From contig OX485805.1 in assembly GCA_950295325.1 (NCBI GenBank), positions 56,260,758 through 56,324,757 of the forward strand: a stretch of 64,000 nucleotides of DNA. The letters run 5' to 3'. Positions within the stretch are counted from its first letter, which is position 1, and every line of letters starts with the position of its first letter. The DNA is from Polytrichum commune (taxonomy: Eukaryota; Streptophyta; Polytrichopsida; Polytrichales; Polytrichaceae). The notes under the pieces were generated by a model. It saw only the letters and a program-made list of their open reading frames with translations. It was not told the origin of the DNA and ran no database searches. Below, one piece after another: positions 36,866-47,599 of the stretch. Both the position numbers and the translations under genes were made by a program.

Positions 36866-37288
36866 GAAAGCCTTCATTCCACAACACAAAACAAATCCAA
36901 TCAGACTCCTTTCTTCCTTTCCTTCCGTCTTCCACTTAGGCGATTTTTTCAATCACTGCGGCACCACGGAAGACCGTTGCCAGCATTTAAACGGGGAAGG
37001 TGGCTTGAGCACTACACTCACGGGAACATAACTTCATATCAGATCCACAAGAATCTTCGCTCCCAAAAACAGGACAAAAACTGAAGAAAATAAGATGCTT
37101 CCAATTACAATCCTCGCCACGCATGAGGGAGTGAGGCTGAGAGCAGTGAAGGTTTCACTTTTCGCCTCAAGAATCGCCTGAAATAAAAGAGTACTCTACT
37201 CAAAGACTAGAATAGTGGATCACAAATAAATATACTGAGGATGACTGATTGCCTATACCATTCACTTCCTCTACAACCTCTGAATGTG

Positions 37289-37460
37289 CGAAGAAGAGAG
37301 GTTAACTTAATCCTCCTCCGAACCAACAACCTCAGAGTTGGGTCAAGCGGATCACTTGTACACACTTGCAGAGGAAGAAGAGAGGTTAACTTAATCCTCC
37401 TCCGAACCAACAACCTCAGAGTTGGGTCAAGCAGATCACTCGGACACACCTGCAGAGGTT
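37289..37460. repeat. about 88-bp tandem duplication
   Basis: Two copies of a unit beginning GAAGAAGAGAGGTTAACTTA and containing CAACCTCAGAGTTGGGTCAA lie head to tail. They precede a second tandem array. Confidence 0.8.
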
Positions 37461-37477
37461 GCACATCAGATTCGCAG

Positions 37478-37693
37478 GATCGCCTTCTCCGACTCCGAAG
37501 GAGTGAAAGCTGAAGAGGAGTGTAGCCCTAGGATTGCCTTCTCCGACTCCGAAGGAGTCAAAGCTGAAGAGGAGTGTAGCCTAGGATTGCCTTCTCCGAC
37601 TCCAAAGGAATCAAAGCCGAACAGGACTGTAGCCCTAGGATCGCCTTCTCCGACTCCGAAGGAGTCAAAGCCGAATAAGACTGTAGCCCTAAC
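37478..37693. repeat. 54-bp tandem repeat, four copies
   Basis: Units carry GCCTTCTCCGACTCCGAAGG (a CTCCGACTCCGAAGGAG hairpin) and end TGTAGCCCTA. The repeat is open in several frames on both strands, giving shadow frames with no protein family. Confidence 0.85.
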
Positions 37694-38048
37694 CCTGGGC
37701 GGCATTTCGGGGAAGCACCTCGCACGCTTGCTGTGACTACTTATTTTCCATGTGAAGTTGGATTTACAATTAGTAACTTTAGTAACATTACAAATGGCAG
37801 CACAACTTATTACATAGAAGACAATCCATTTTGGCAGAAATCTACAGTCTTTGCTAAATGCCTACGTTACGATCAATGAGAGGCATGGTTACGATCCCTT
37901 CAACGCTTCATACGTTACGATCAATGAGAGGCATGGTTACGATCCCTTCAGCGCTTTATTGTTGCAATCGCATCACTTCATGCAAGACAGTCCATTGCGG
38001 CAGAAATCCGGAGTGTGCAGGTTACAATGATTCAGCAACCATGGCTGG

Positions 38049-39351
38049 CAGGGTTGTCTATTGTGTCGTGACGGAGGCTAATCCCGGCATAATGTCGTGC
38101 CGTCACGACACATATCCGTCACGACATTATGCTGGATGCTGTCTTTATCCTGACGGACTTGAATTTTACCGAATTTTGTGTGTAATTACATTACCCCATT
38201 TCGGACACGTAGGATGTAAGATGTCCACGTGTGATGACATGTCAGCAAAGTAGAGGTAAAGTGGGGAAAAAATTACTAGCGCCCGTCCGCTCCGTTCCCA
38301 ACCCCGTACGCTCCGTTCCCCCCTGTCCGCGCCCCGTTCCCCCCCGTCCGCCCCTCCGTCCGCCCCATTTTTTTTTTTTTAAATTTCCCCCCCCCTCCGT
38401 CCGCTCCCGTTCCCCCCCGTCCGCCCCCGTTCCCGACCCTGTCCGCTCCGTTCCCGACCCCGTCCGCCCCCGTTCCCGACCCCGTCCGCTCCGTTCCCGA
38501 CCCCGTCCGCTCCGTTCCCCCCCGTCCGCGCCCCGTTCCCCCCCATCCGCCCCATTTAAAAAAAAAAAAAATTCCCCCCCCTCCGTCCGCTCCCGTTCCC
38601 CCCCGTCCGCCCCCGTTCCCGACCCCGTACGCCCTGTTCCCCCCCGTCTGCGCCCCGTTCACCCCAGTCCGCCCCTCCGTCCGCTCCCCCGTCCGCCCCA
38701 GGTTTTTTTTTTTTTTTTTGCCCCCCTTCCCCGTCCGCCCCATTTTTTTAAAAAAAAAATTCCCCCCCCTCCGTCCGCCCCCGTTCCCGACCCCGTCCGC
38801 CCCCGTCCGCCCCCGTTCCCGACCCCGTCCGCCCCCGTCCGCCCCCGTCCGCCCCCGTCCGCCCCCGTCCGCCCCCGTTCCCGACCCCGTCCGCCCCCGT
38901 TCCCGACCCCGTCCGCTCCCGTTCCCCCCCGTCCGCTCCCGTTCCCCCCCGTCCGCCCCCGTTCCCAACCCCGTCCGCTCCATTCCCCCCCCGTTCCCGC
39001 CCCCGTTCCCGACCCCGTCCGCTCCGTTCCCCCCCCACCCCCGTCCGCCCCACCCTCGTCCCCCGTCCACCCCACATCCTCCTTAGTCATTTTTTACTAC
39101 TTTGATTTTAACAAAATGGTAAACAAAATGGCAAAATGATTTACCTGGCGCTAGGCATATCCACGACCACGTCGGCGTTTTCGCCACATAGGACGCCACC
39201 TTGGCAAGAAGGTAAGTATTTTACCCACCCTAGTCCGTTCCCCCTATGTTGACCCTACGTGGACCCTATTGTGTTGTGACGGAGAGGTCCGTCACGACAT
39301 GACACGACATGACGGCACGACACCGTCATAACGGCAGGATAAACAACCCTG
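38049..39351. mobile_element. hAT-type element, CAGGGTTG TIRs, 8-bp TSD, minisatellite core
   Basis: The ends CAGGGTTG and CAACCCTG are inverted, and subterminal CCGTCACGACA/TGTCGTGACGG motifs recur on both sides. Exact direct repeats ATGGCTGG flank the element (38041-38048 and 39352-39359). About 800 bp of the 1303-bp interior is a C-rich minisatellite and no transposase is encoded, so the element is non-autonomous. Confidence 0.92.
38276..39075. repeat. C-rich minisatellite (CCCGTTCCC / CCGTCCGCC units)
   Basis: Mixed 9-20-bp units built from CCGTCCGCCCC, CCCGTTCCC and CGACCCCGT form an almost pure pyrimidine-biased G/C array. It is interrupted by four T or A homopolymer tracts (near 38365, 38560, 38705 and 38745). 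Long Pro/Arg or Gly/Arg frames across it are artefacts of composition. Confidence 0.9.
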
Positions 39352-39715
39352 ATGGCTGGATGGAGGCAGAAATCCGGAGTGTGCATGTTACAATGATTCC
39401 CTAAACCATGGTTGGATGGAGGTCTTCCAAACCCTAAACCCAAAACACAGTCCCCGAGGGTGATTAGGTTACCTGGGTGGATGGATGTCGGCCATGGGCC
39501 ACATGGTCCTCATGGCATGGTGATGCCATGATGGAAGGTGATGTGGTGTGAAGTTGGGCACGGGCAGCTTGGCGTGCCACAGTGTCGTTACAGCCCAGGC
39601 CAGCAGAGGCTCTGCTGCAGGCAGACCAGGACCCGACCCCCGAGGGGCTGACCCACTGCCATGCCTCGATTTCAGCACAACATTTACCTCCTTTGGGCTG
39701 GGTAATGTTAGGGCC

Positions 39716-41414
39716 CCTCGGACTACTATGAAAAAGGAGCCCACCTCCCGAGAGGGAGGAAATACTCCTACGATGATGCTTGGTCAAACATGAACACGGT
39801 AGAGAGGAATGGGCTCCCATTCATGTCGGAGTACAAGTAAAACTCCGACGTTATTTTTATTCCGCACCCTAGTCTAGTTGGTCCTGAATATCCTAGGCTC
39901 AGTAATCAATGTAAGTGAGGGTACCTATATGACCAATTTATTAGCTTGAAAATCTTTACTTCGATAATGAATAGGATATCCATGTGAGCTTCAAAGAATA
40001 TGAGGCAAACAACTAGTACAGACAGTTTTTGAATTGGCAATCATCTCGCACCAATTGTGTGTTTCGCATCACAAAAGAAGTGGATGCATAGAACAAAATG
40101 TGCATTTAAGGCATGCTTACCTTACCCCACTTAAGAATGCTGTATGTTTATTTTTTGTTCATTTCAGTCTTTTCTATACATAAATATATTAAACAATTTT
40201 AAAAAAAAGGTGTGCTCTTGGAAGATAATTTGTTTAGATTAGTAAAGCGAGGTTTCAATCCTTGCTCCTATGGGTTATGGGTCCACCATGCTTCCATTCA
40301 CCACTTTTAATTTGGATGATGTTACTATTGCCAATGCATTAGCACAACTTGTCTAGTCACCTTGATAGGACACCTACATTTGAGTGGCATGATTAAAATT
40401 GGATCTAAGAACAACCAAAAATTTATAATAATTTTTCATTTTTGAATTTAATAAAAAGGAATTTATTATTATTTTATTTTTAAAACATGCATGTAAAGAG
40501 ATTGAACCACAAACATTGCTAAGCTACATATGCCGCTCATAACATCCTTCAGTCTTGTGTCATGCATTGTGGGCCCATGTATCAAAAATGGATTATCCTC
40601 CCATTATGTGTGGATCACCATGTTTCAAATTGCTCAGCTTGAGTGTTGTTCAGTTGGTTCCCCCAAACCACCGGCCTCTATTGGCTAGGACGTAGGGTCC
40701 ACCAACTATCCAAGGTGGGAGGCACAACAACGACCCTACTAGCACAATGGGAATAGAAGGTTGCTCCTAGTTATGAACCGGTCTCGCTATCAACACGGAC
40801 AACACCCCTAAAAATATTACATGGGTTCTTAAGCAAAGGTGCAAGGCATATTTGCTTAGTAATGTTAGCATATCCATCAAGCATGGCACACTGTAAAAGA
40901 GAGAAAAACAAACCAACCACCAAAGGCACCCCCCAAGGCACCCCCCCCCCAACACACACACACACACACATACACACACATACACAATTAAGCACCTCCT
41001 AAGAACTTGGAATCTTCCAATTCCAAATGATCTTGAGATCATTACGCTTACAAAAGATCTCTCTCGCACCTCACGAGCGGTTGAAATTGTCAAGCAGGCG
41101 TTTCTTCACAAGCTACTAAATCTTCCCTCAACCATGCCGTCTCCCCATAGAGGACGCACTCATCCCAAATAAGGTATTCAACCTTACCCCAACAATGGTT
41201 AGTGTGCAAGTAGGCAACACATTAGAGTTATTCGTAAAGTAAAGCGGATGAAACCATGAGTTTATGAGAATTAACACAAAGCCATCCAAGTCTTCTTCAT
41301 GCTTAAATTATCAACCACAAAGAGTGGTGTCGGGATATTAAAAACCGTTTTCTAGGTTGTCGTACTAAGATGGGTGTGGCCAAGCTAGATTTGCATAAGC
41401 TGATCCAAGATTTA
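39716..41414. other. intergenic DNA with tRNA relic and (CA)n microsatellite
   Basis: Apart from the decayed initiator tRNA at 40239-40310 and an ACACACAC tract at about 40953-40986, no gene or element boundary was recognised. Confidence 0.5.
40239..40310 (-). pseudogene. decayed initiator tRNA-Met (CAT)
   Basis: On the minus strand GGAAGCATGGTGGACCCATA and GGATTGAAACC align along the whole length of the intact tRNA at 45315-45386, keeping the CCCATAA anticodon loop. The acceptor and D stems are mutated (TTAAAAG against CTTTACT), so it should not fold well. It may be a dead gene copy or the head of a tRNA-derived SINE. Confidence 0.7.
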
Positions 41415-41830
41415 GGGCCGCTTTACACCTAGAGGCCGGGTCAATTTGTTGTGTAAGAGGCTTGAAATCCTCGCTTGTGATTGGTCAAAAGGCTGAAATC
41501 AGCCCCAACCCCTTTACACCTAGAGGCCGGGCCGATTTGTTGGTATAAATTTTTTAATCAAAAAATGGATGGTCTGACACGGCCCGAGCTCACTCAAATA
41601 GATGCACCGAAAATGGAAGGCCAATTCATGGCCTAGGGGCCAATGTCAGATTTTAATAAAATATATTTTTTCAACAAAACAGCTCCGTTGGATTATGTGG
41701 AAATCTGAACGGCTCTTATGGTTCATCGTGACTTCATCCTCTCTTCTATTCTTTTTTTTTCCCCTTAGAGTTTTTCTTGCTGATTTTTTTTTGCGCTTGC
41801 AAGATTGTTGCTACCGTTTCTAGGGTTAGC

Positions 41831-43066
41831 ATGGAGGGGTCTTTAGAGAGGAGTGGATGGAATTCTAGTGAAGTGTATGAGGCGATGCAAAGGTATCAAA
41901 GTGCTAAAGCTCATGCTTTCCAACCCTATCAAGCTCCTCTACAAGAACATGGAGGTAGTGTAGGGGTTCCCGAATTTTTTCAACCACTTTGTGGAAATCA
42001 TATTCCTCCTCCGCCTCCGTTGATTATAGACATGTGTGCAAGTAAATTGAAGAGAAAGGCTACGGAAGAGATTGGGGATGAGGATGTTCAGATTATAGCT
42101 CCCTTAGCACCGAAGAAGAAAAGAATCGCACCTTCAAAAAAGCCTCGGAAAAAAAATGTGAAGGAGGTGGAAGAAGATGAAGAACTCGGATCAAAGAACT
42201 AGAGGGATCGCGATGTGGAGACAATGATTGCACTGCGCGGTGAGATGGAACCTGAATTTTTTAAGAACACAAAGAAACAAGGTAAGATTTTTGCAACCCT
42301 AAAATTTTTGAAAAAAATAGTTCTGATTTCAGATTTGGCCAATTTGGCCTTTTTAAAGGCCTTCGCATTCACCTCTCGCCCCCGAGCCCCCCTTTACCCC
42401 CCCAATGCTTGGGTCAAGTCTTGGGAGAGCAAGTTGTGGGTGCTAAGGTTTGATCCCTCTACCTTCCACACACGAGAAGATGTATCCATCGGAGTACCAA
42501 CTCTATATTCCTTTCCACCGTGTCCACTTTGTCTCATATGGAGTAATTAAACTAGAATCATTTTTGTAATTTATCCTCTTTATGACGCTCTCATGTTATG
42601 TGCATGGGTGGATACATGGTTGAAATTGCATGTTCGTTTGCTTGCAGTAATTCTTGGACTGAACCGAACTTCCGAGGGTTGCAAAAAAAAATTCAATACC
42701 TTGTACAAGTTGTACAAATAAGACAAGCTGACAAATGAAATTTCAGGATCAGATCGTCATGCTTGTAAGTTCTATGATTCTTTTGATCAGAGGTGGCATG
42801 AAACTGGAACTGTAATGAAGCATGTGACAGCATATGTTAGCGATTCTGTTAGTGTCGAAGACAACACCACAAACAATGAGAATGATTTGCATTCAAATGA
42901 CACTCCAATTCCAGCTATGACAACGATTCCAAATTCAACAATAAAAGTGGACAAGAGGAATTTTCAAGAACGATGCTATGGAGTTTTTGTACAAATCGCT
43001 GAAAACAGTTCAGTCATGGTGAAGAATTTTGAGAAAACCAATGCTTTATTAGAAATGGTAGACTGA
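41831..43066 (+). pseudogene. PIF/Harbinger trihelix/Myb-like ORF, nonsense-mutated
   Basis: The first exon starts at ATG 41831 (MEGSLERSGWNSSEVYEAMQ), with a basic acidic-tailed segment, then a TAG where the first conserved Trp of a trihelix domain would sit, followed in frame by RDRDVETMIALRGEMEPEFF. A GT donor after AAACAAG (42281) and a TTGCAG acceptor near 42646 remove a 370-bp intron. Exon 2 reads ILGLNRTSEGCKKKFNTLYK, then a TAA, DKLTNEISGSDRHACKFYDS, and ends at TGA after ALLEMVD, where the frame would continue QMDRLIDKF. It is the DNA-binding partner of the transposase, now dead. Confidence 0.8.
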
Positions 43067-43098
43067 CAGATGGACAGGCTTATAGACAAATTTTAGAA

Positions 43099-44583
43099 TT
43101 AATCCTCTTCCGAATCATATACATCATGGTTATAAGGGAAGAAATTTTTTTTCTCCATCCTCAAATGGGCTTCCCATAAAGATTGAGCTAGTAATTCATG
43201 TGCTTGTGTTGCTTGCACCAACAAGTTTTTAATTCTTGTTTTTTTGTCTTTTTTTGTTTCAACAACCTCTGCACTCTCATCTTCATCTTCTCCTACATCT
43301 TCAAATGCATTTACCACAGTTTCTTCAAGGTCTTCAATTTGCATAGTTCCTGCTTCAACCTCGTCCATTTTTAGGTACCTCCTCATCTCTTTTGCAGCTT
43401 GTGTAGCTGTCATAAATATATCTACATTTTCTAGCTGTCCAAGTTGATTTGTACTCTCCCTATGCATGATTCTTTCTCCTTCTTTTGTCCATTCATCATC
43501 AAATTTGTCTCGGTGTATTATGCACAAGTTGTGAAGACAAATGTAAGTAGTAACCAAATTAGGTACATGTCGGAGAGGCATGTCAATTCTTTTCAATTAT
43601 ATCCTCCACCTCCCTTTCAATATGCCAAAAGCTCTTTCTACTGACATTTTTGTTGATGATTGGATGAAATTCCAATGCGCCTTTGGTCTAGGTAATCCAT
43701 CTTTTTCACCTTTGAAAGGAGAGTAGAACCATGGTCTCATTGTATAAGCAGCATCACCCATAAGTTTGTAAGGTAATAACTTACCTTTCATCATTTTTTT
43801 CCCAATATCTGAATTTTGGAACAAAGTCCAATCATGACAGCGCCCAGTCCATCCAAAATCATAACCTTAAAACCTACATTTGCTATCCACTACACCTTGA
43901 AGTAGAGCTAAATAGAAACATATTCTACAATAATATGAAGTAGGATCTATAGGAGGAGCAATGATAGGTATATGACTACCATCAACTGCTCCAATTACAT
44001 AAGGTAATCCCCTAAGTTCCTCAAACTCGGCTGCAATTCTATTCAATGTAGCTTTAGATTGTTTCTCAATTACTAGTGGTTTTAAATGTTTTTCAATTGC
44101 TGCATAAAACTCCCTTATAATGATAAATGCAGTACTTTCATGAATTCCATAAGTTTCAACACAACCGCGTAATGAATTACCACTACTAAATCTATTAAAA
44201 GAAAGAACAATCCGGTTTCTAAGAGTAATGGATGCTCTAAAATTTGTATCCTTACGACTTAATGATGGAGATAAGACACCGCATAAATAATCAAAAGTTT
44301 CGGGAAGTAATCTTGTATGTTGTTTGAATATCTTAACCGAGTAACATCCAAATAACAATCTATCCGCAAAAATAGTACTCCGGTCATACATCCAAATACT
44401 CCGTGTCCTCCTAGACGTACTACTCTCCACAACCATCGTAGCAAAAACGATTGTCATGGCAACATAATGTTCATGCAAAGCAATTTTTTGCAAAATTGCA
44501 ACAACTACCATAACATGTCGCACGGCCATGAAGAACACAAGAGTAACTAAAATCTTCTGTCTACGTTCATCTATCTTGTACAA
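43099..44583 (-). pseudogene. PIF/Harbinger DDE transposase, two in-frame TAA stops
   Basis: About 495 codons remain in a single frame. The N-terminal HTH-like region is followed by SFNRFSSGNSLRGCVETYGI, then the catalytic residues: Asp in LPYVIGAVDGSHIPI, Asp in KLMGDAAYTMRPWFYSPFK and Glu in MSVERAFGILKGRW. RIDMPLRHVPNLVTTYICLH and an acidic C-terminus follow. TAA codons at 43867-43869 and 43597-43599 interrupt the otherwise collinear frame. The absence of frameshifts suggests inactivation was fairly recent. Confidence 0.88.
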
Positions 44584-44936
44584 ATGACAATGAAAAGAAA
44601 TAAAGAGGGGCTGAAATTTTCCTAAATTTATTGAATCGGCTTGGCTTCTTGGCCCGAGGGCCTTTACATATGGGAAAATTGGCCCCCGTTATAATCTTAT
44701 TATAATGTGTAGTAGGGGCGCGGCCTCCAACCCAAAAAAGGCTCAATTTTTGTGCAATCGGCCTCAAGGGAAATTGGCCTGGCCTCTAGGTGTAAAGTGG
44801 CCCTTAGAATAATGGGTCTCATGCACAGACCCTTTTCTAGATCATAACATTCTCTCAAAGTTTGAGAGGTGGAAAGAGGAGGTCCTAAAATTTTCACCCA
44901 ACTTTCAAAATAACCTCCAAAACATAATGAGCTAGT

Positions 44937-45330
44937 AAGCTCTTAATAGAAAGTTTTCTCAAAGAAGGATCACACCCACAATTTCATCCCTCTTTGAGGC
45001 TCTTTGAGGCTCTTTATGGATAGCTCTATTGTGTGTATATTCTTATGCAATATCTTTTATACACTGGAACTTTACATGAAACAAGATTTCTTTTCCATAA
45101 AAAGACCTTGATGTAGGAAGCTTGTATCTATGGGTTATCAGAGCGAGCTCTTAATAGAAAGTCTTCTCGGCTATTAATTGAGGGACTTTACAGATAACTC
45201 TATTGTGGTTATATTTTTGTACAATATATTTTACTGTATACACTAGGTATTTACATGAAACAAAACAAAAATTCCACAAAAGAATTTCGGTGTGGGAAGC
45301 TTGTATCTCTGTATTATCAGAGCGAGGTTT
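44937..45330. repeat. tandem duplication next to the initiator tRNA
   Basis: Two diverged units share CTCTTAATAGAAAG, AACTCTATTGTG, TTACATGAAACAA and GGAAGCTTGTATCT, then TTATCAGAGCGAG. The first unit ends with the last dozen bases of the tRNA 3' end; the second runs into the complete tRNA. This looks like a tandem duplication of the tRNA downstream flank, or a SINE-like arrangement. Confidence 0.65.
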
Positions 45331-45386
45331 CGATCCTCGGACCTGTGGGTTATGGGCCCACCACGCTTCCGCTGCGCCACTCTGAT
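45315..45386 (-). tRNA. initiator tRNA-Met (CAT)
   Basis: The 72-nt gene reads from ATCAGAGTGGCGCAGCGGAA through GTGGGCCCATAACCCAC to a 3' CTCTGATA. The acceptor stem ATCAGAG/CTCTGAT pairs fully, the anticodon stem GTGGG/CCCAC encloses CCCATAA, and the T arm CGAGG-ATCGAAA-CCTCG pairs. The AUCGAAA T-loop and the A-U first pair are initiator features. The T stem uses CGAGG/CCTCG, where I recall CCAGG/CCTGG in other plants; pairing is preserved. Confidence 0.95.
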
Positions 45387-45561
45387 GCGGATGAGAGGTA
45401 AGATCGCTGCATTCCCAAGGATTTGGTGGCTATGGCGAACCAATCCCCACCACCAGTCTCCCTCATCGCCACACGATCGTCAGCTCGAATCAGAGCTTTC
45501 ACAAGCCTAGCACAAGACTCCCTGGGCGCCTTTAATCTGGAAGAGACGAAATAACTCCGAA

Positions 45562-45816
45562 ATGGCACTGAAAGGCTCGCCTCTGGGTCTCAGAGCTTTC
45601 TTGCTGCGAAGCCACACTCTGCGTCTGAGCTGCGTTGCGGTCTGCGAAGCGTGCTCCAGAATCTTCATGAATCTTCCTTTGCCTGTCGACCGTGAATCTA
45701 TGAACGAATGTCGTAAAGGTTTAGCTGAGTTTGATGGTTGGATTTTGGTTTGGTGTGGACGAGGCGTAGGGTTAGCTGCAAATGGTCTTGCTCAGTGGTT
45801 GTTTGTTTCTTGTTAG
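45562..45816 (+). CDS. small open frame, uncertain
   Basis: An 84-residue frame lies just upstream of the tRNA gene in divergent orientation. Its N-terminus (MALKGSPLGLRAFLLRSHTL) is Arg/Leu/Ser-rich and almost free of acidic residues, as in organelle-targeting presequences. There is no known domain and no continuing exon was established. The local G/C is higher than in flanking DNA. It could be a first exon or chance. Confidence 0.25.
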   Translation: MALKGSPLGLRAFLLRSHTLRLSCVAVCEACSRIFMNLPLPVDRESMNECRKGLAEFDGWILVWCGRGVGLAANGLAQWLFVSC

Positions 45817-46526
45817 GTTTGGAGTCCTGATTTTGAAGGAGGTTCGGTTGCTCTCTGTTTTGTCATGATCTTTTCGAAGCATTCTGTCCATGGTAGGACA
45901 TAGAATGCTGAATTCGGATGAAAAACAGATAGAAACAGAAGAAATTTAGACGAACTGTAGGGTAGTTGAGGTCCAGAGAGCGATGTAGTTTGTGCCTAAG
46001 CAGAGTCAAATTTCAAATTCTGCTCAAAGAGACGTAGACTGTGGTTTCGTTGGATTGATTACGTTGTTTTCTATGCATCTGAGAAGTCAAGCATGAGTGC
46101 TACCTTTCTGTGCACTCATCAGGCCTCAACTGTTCAAACTCTATCTGCTCACAATTCATCAAAGCGGATGTGCATTGAAGTAAATGGATGTGAATTTGTT
46201 CCACCTCGGTTGGTTTATCCATGGGCAACAAGGTGTTATAGAAGATGGCGCTAGTGGTGCTGAAACCCACCCCATTGTTCTTTGGCGTTCAAGTGCGCTT
46301 ACTAATATCTTGGCATGAGTACGTTCAATAATGTCATAAGGTGTATCTTTATGGTACAAAATGGTCTACAAGTTGACTTAAGGTTAGAAAAATGACACTT
46401 GTCATTAGTGTGCTCAAGAATATCTTCCTTTTGCATGTTAAAATGTAAACACATGACATTTGTCATTACTATGCTAAAAAATATCTTCCCTTTGCATACT
46501 AAAATGCAAGACTATCATCTAGAGTA

Positions 46527-46947
46527 AGGTAGAAATACCATAACCCGTTAACCACCCTCTAGCCATGCACTAGACCGCCGTCATAATGGTGAAGTGCCAT
46601 TTCTAAAATTGATCATGGCTCGGCGGCAACTTCAATGCGTGGACACTTAGTGTAGCCAATGGGAGTCAAGTGCTAATTTACTCATGAGGTAACCGATTTA
46701 GGTGATGTTCTGTATGGAAATGCGGATTACTGTGTTCGGTGTAGGGAGAATCAAGTGAACAAGTAGGGGTTTGGACAACTTTCCACTTTGAAAAATTGTA
46801 GCATTTTTTGTATAGGGCACAAAAACATGAAACAACTTGCGTTCTTCATGAATCCTTCTCATCTATCTTGGAAAATTATCTCATGATTGTCTGACCAAAT
46901 CTTCAATGCGAATCACCTTATTTTCATGGGTTATGGTATTTCTACCT
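46527..46947. mobile_element. mariner-like MITE, 19-bp TIRs, TA TSD, empty site known
   Basis: The ends AGGTAGAAATACCATAACC and GGTTATGGTATTTCTACCT are perfect inverted repeats. TA flanks both sides (46525-46526 and 46948-46949). The paralogous sequence at 19771-19772 has a single TA with matching flanks and no insert, which fixes the boundaries exactly. Confidence 0.93.
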
Positions 46948-47599
46948 TATCCCAATGTGCTACTCTAACTGTCACAATGTGGATATATTTTTCCACTTAA
47001 AGAAATTACTTATGTTGACAAATGGAACCATATTGGCAATTAGTGGGCATGACACTTGAGACCTCTAGACATCCAGTTTAGGCCCTTTGCAAATAGTGTA
47101 CGTGACACTAAATTCCAGGAACGGTGTAGTATCCCTCCAATTAAGCACACTCCATTAAAGCACACCAATTTTATTGCACACTAAGTCAGAATCTCAGATA
47201 TATATATTGTAACTCAAAGACAGTATTGACCTATTGAAGATACTGTTGCAGGAATCTATAAAAGTCTAGTGAAACTCAAGATCGAGACTGATGATGCAAA
47301 ATACAAAATTCCACAGAGCTCTAAATACGCATATGACATTATATACAGCTCTGGTTTTCTGCCAGATCGTCAATCATCAAAAATGTCCTGGATAGGTAAA
47401 GTCATCTAGGTACTGAATTCGTAATTCAACTTCCAACAAAAACCCAATTGCACTGTGGTGCACCACATTTTGCAACAATTAACCCCTGTGACCACCAAAT
47501 CACCTACAAAGAGGGGCAATCAACAACAGATTTGTTGAAGGGGCCGACAGCTACAGCTCTGATTGATTACCATATTCAACAAGCACGCGGACAGATGCA

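Larger units (their letters stand above)
37735..39715 (-). repeat. interspersed repeat, copy 2, split by an hAT element
   Basis: This is the inverse counterpart of 28478-29112. Segments 37735-38040 and 39352-39715 are collinear with that copy once the hAT insertion at 38049-39351 is removed. One 40-50-bp part (TACGTTACGATCAATGAGAG) is tandemly duplicated near 37860-37950 here only. Confidence 0.75.
41415..44803. mobile_element. PIF/Harbinger element with TIRs and TTA target duplication
   Basis: The left end GGGCCGCTTTACACCTAGAG and the right end CTCTAGGTGTAAAGTGGCCC are inverted repeats, flanked by TTA on both sides (41412-41414 and 44804-44806), the signature of PIF/Harbinger. The TIR text recurs internally near 41508-41540. 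Inside are a trihelix/Myb-like ORF (plus) and a transposase (minus) in convergent order. Both are broken by stops, so this 3.4-kb copy is defective, though it may still be mobilised in trans. Confidence 0.92.

Noticed and set aside
38231-39139. Long Pro/Arg-rich and Gly/Arg-rich frames
   Set aside because: They run through a G/C minisatellite with homopolymer tracts on both strands. Composition explains their length.
40771-41093. Cys/Val-rich membrane-like frame
   Set aside because: Its striking composition comes from the (CA)n microsatellite at about 40953-40986 read on the minus strand.
46159-46359. Protein-coding frame upstream of the segmental duplicate
   Set aside because: No motif, overlaps the duplication breakpoint, and part of it is MITE sequence.
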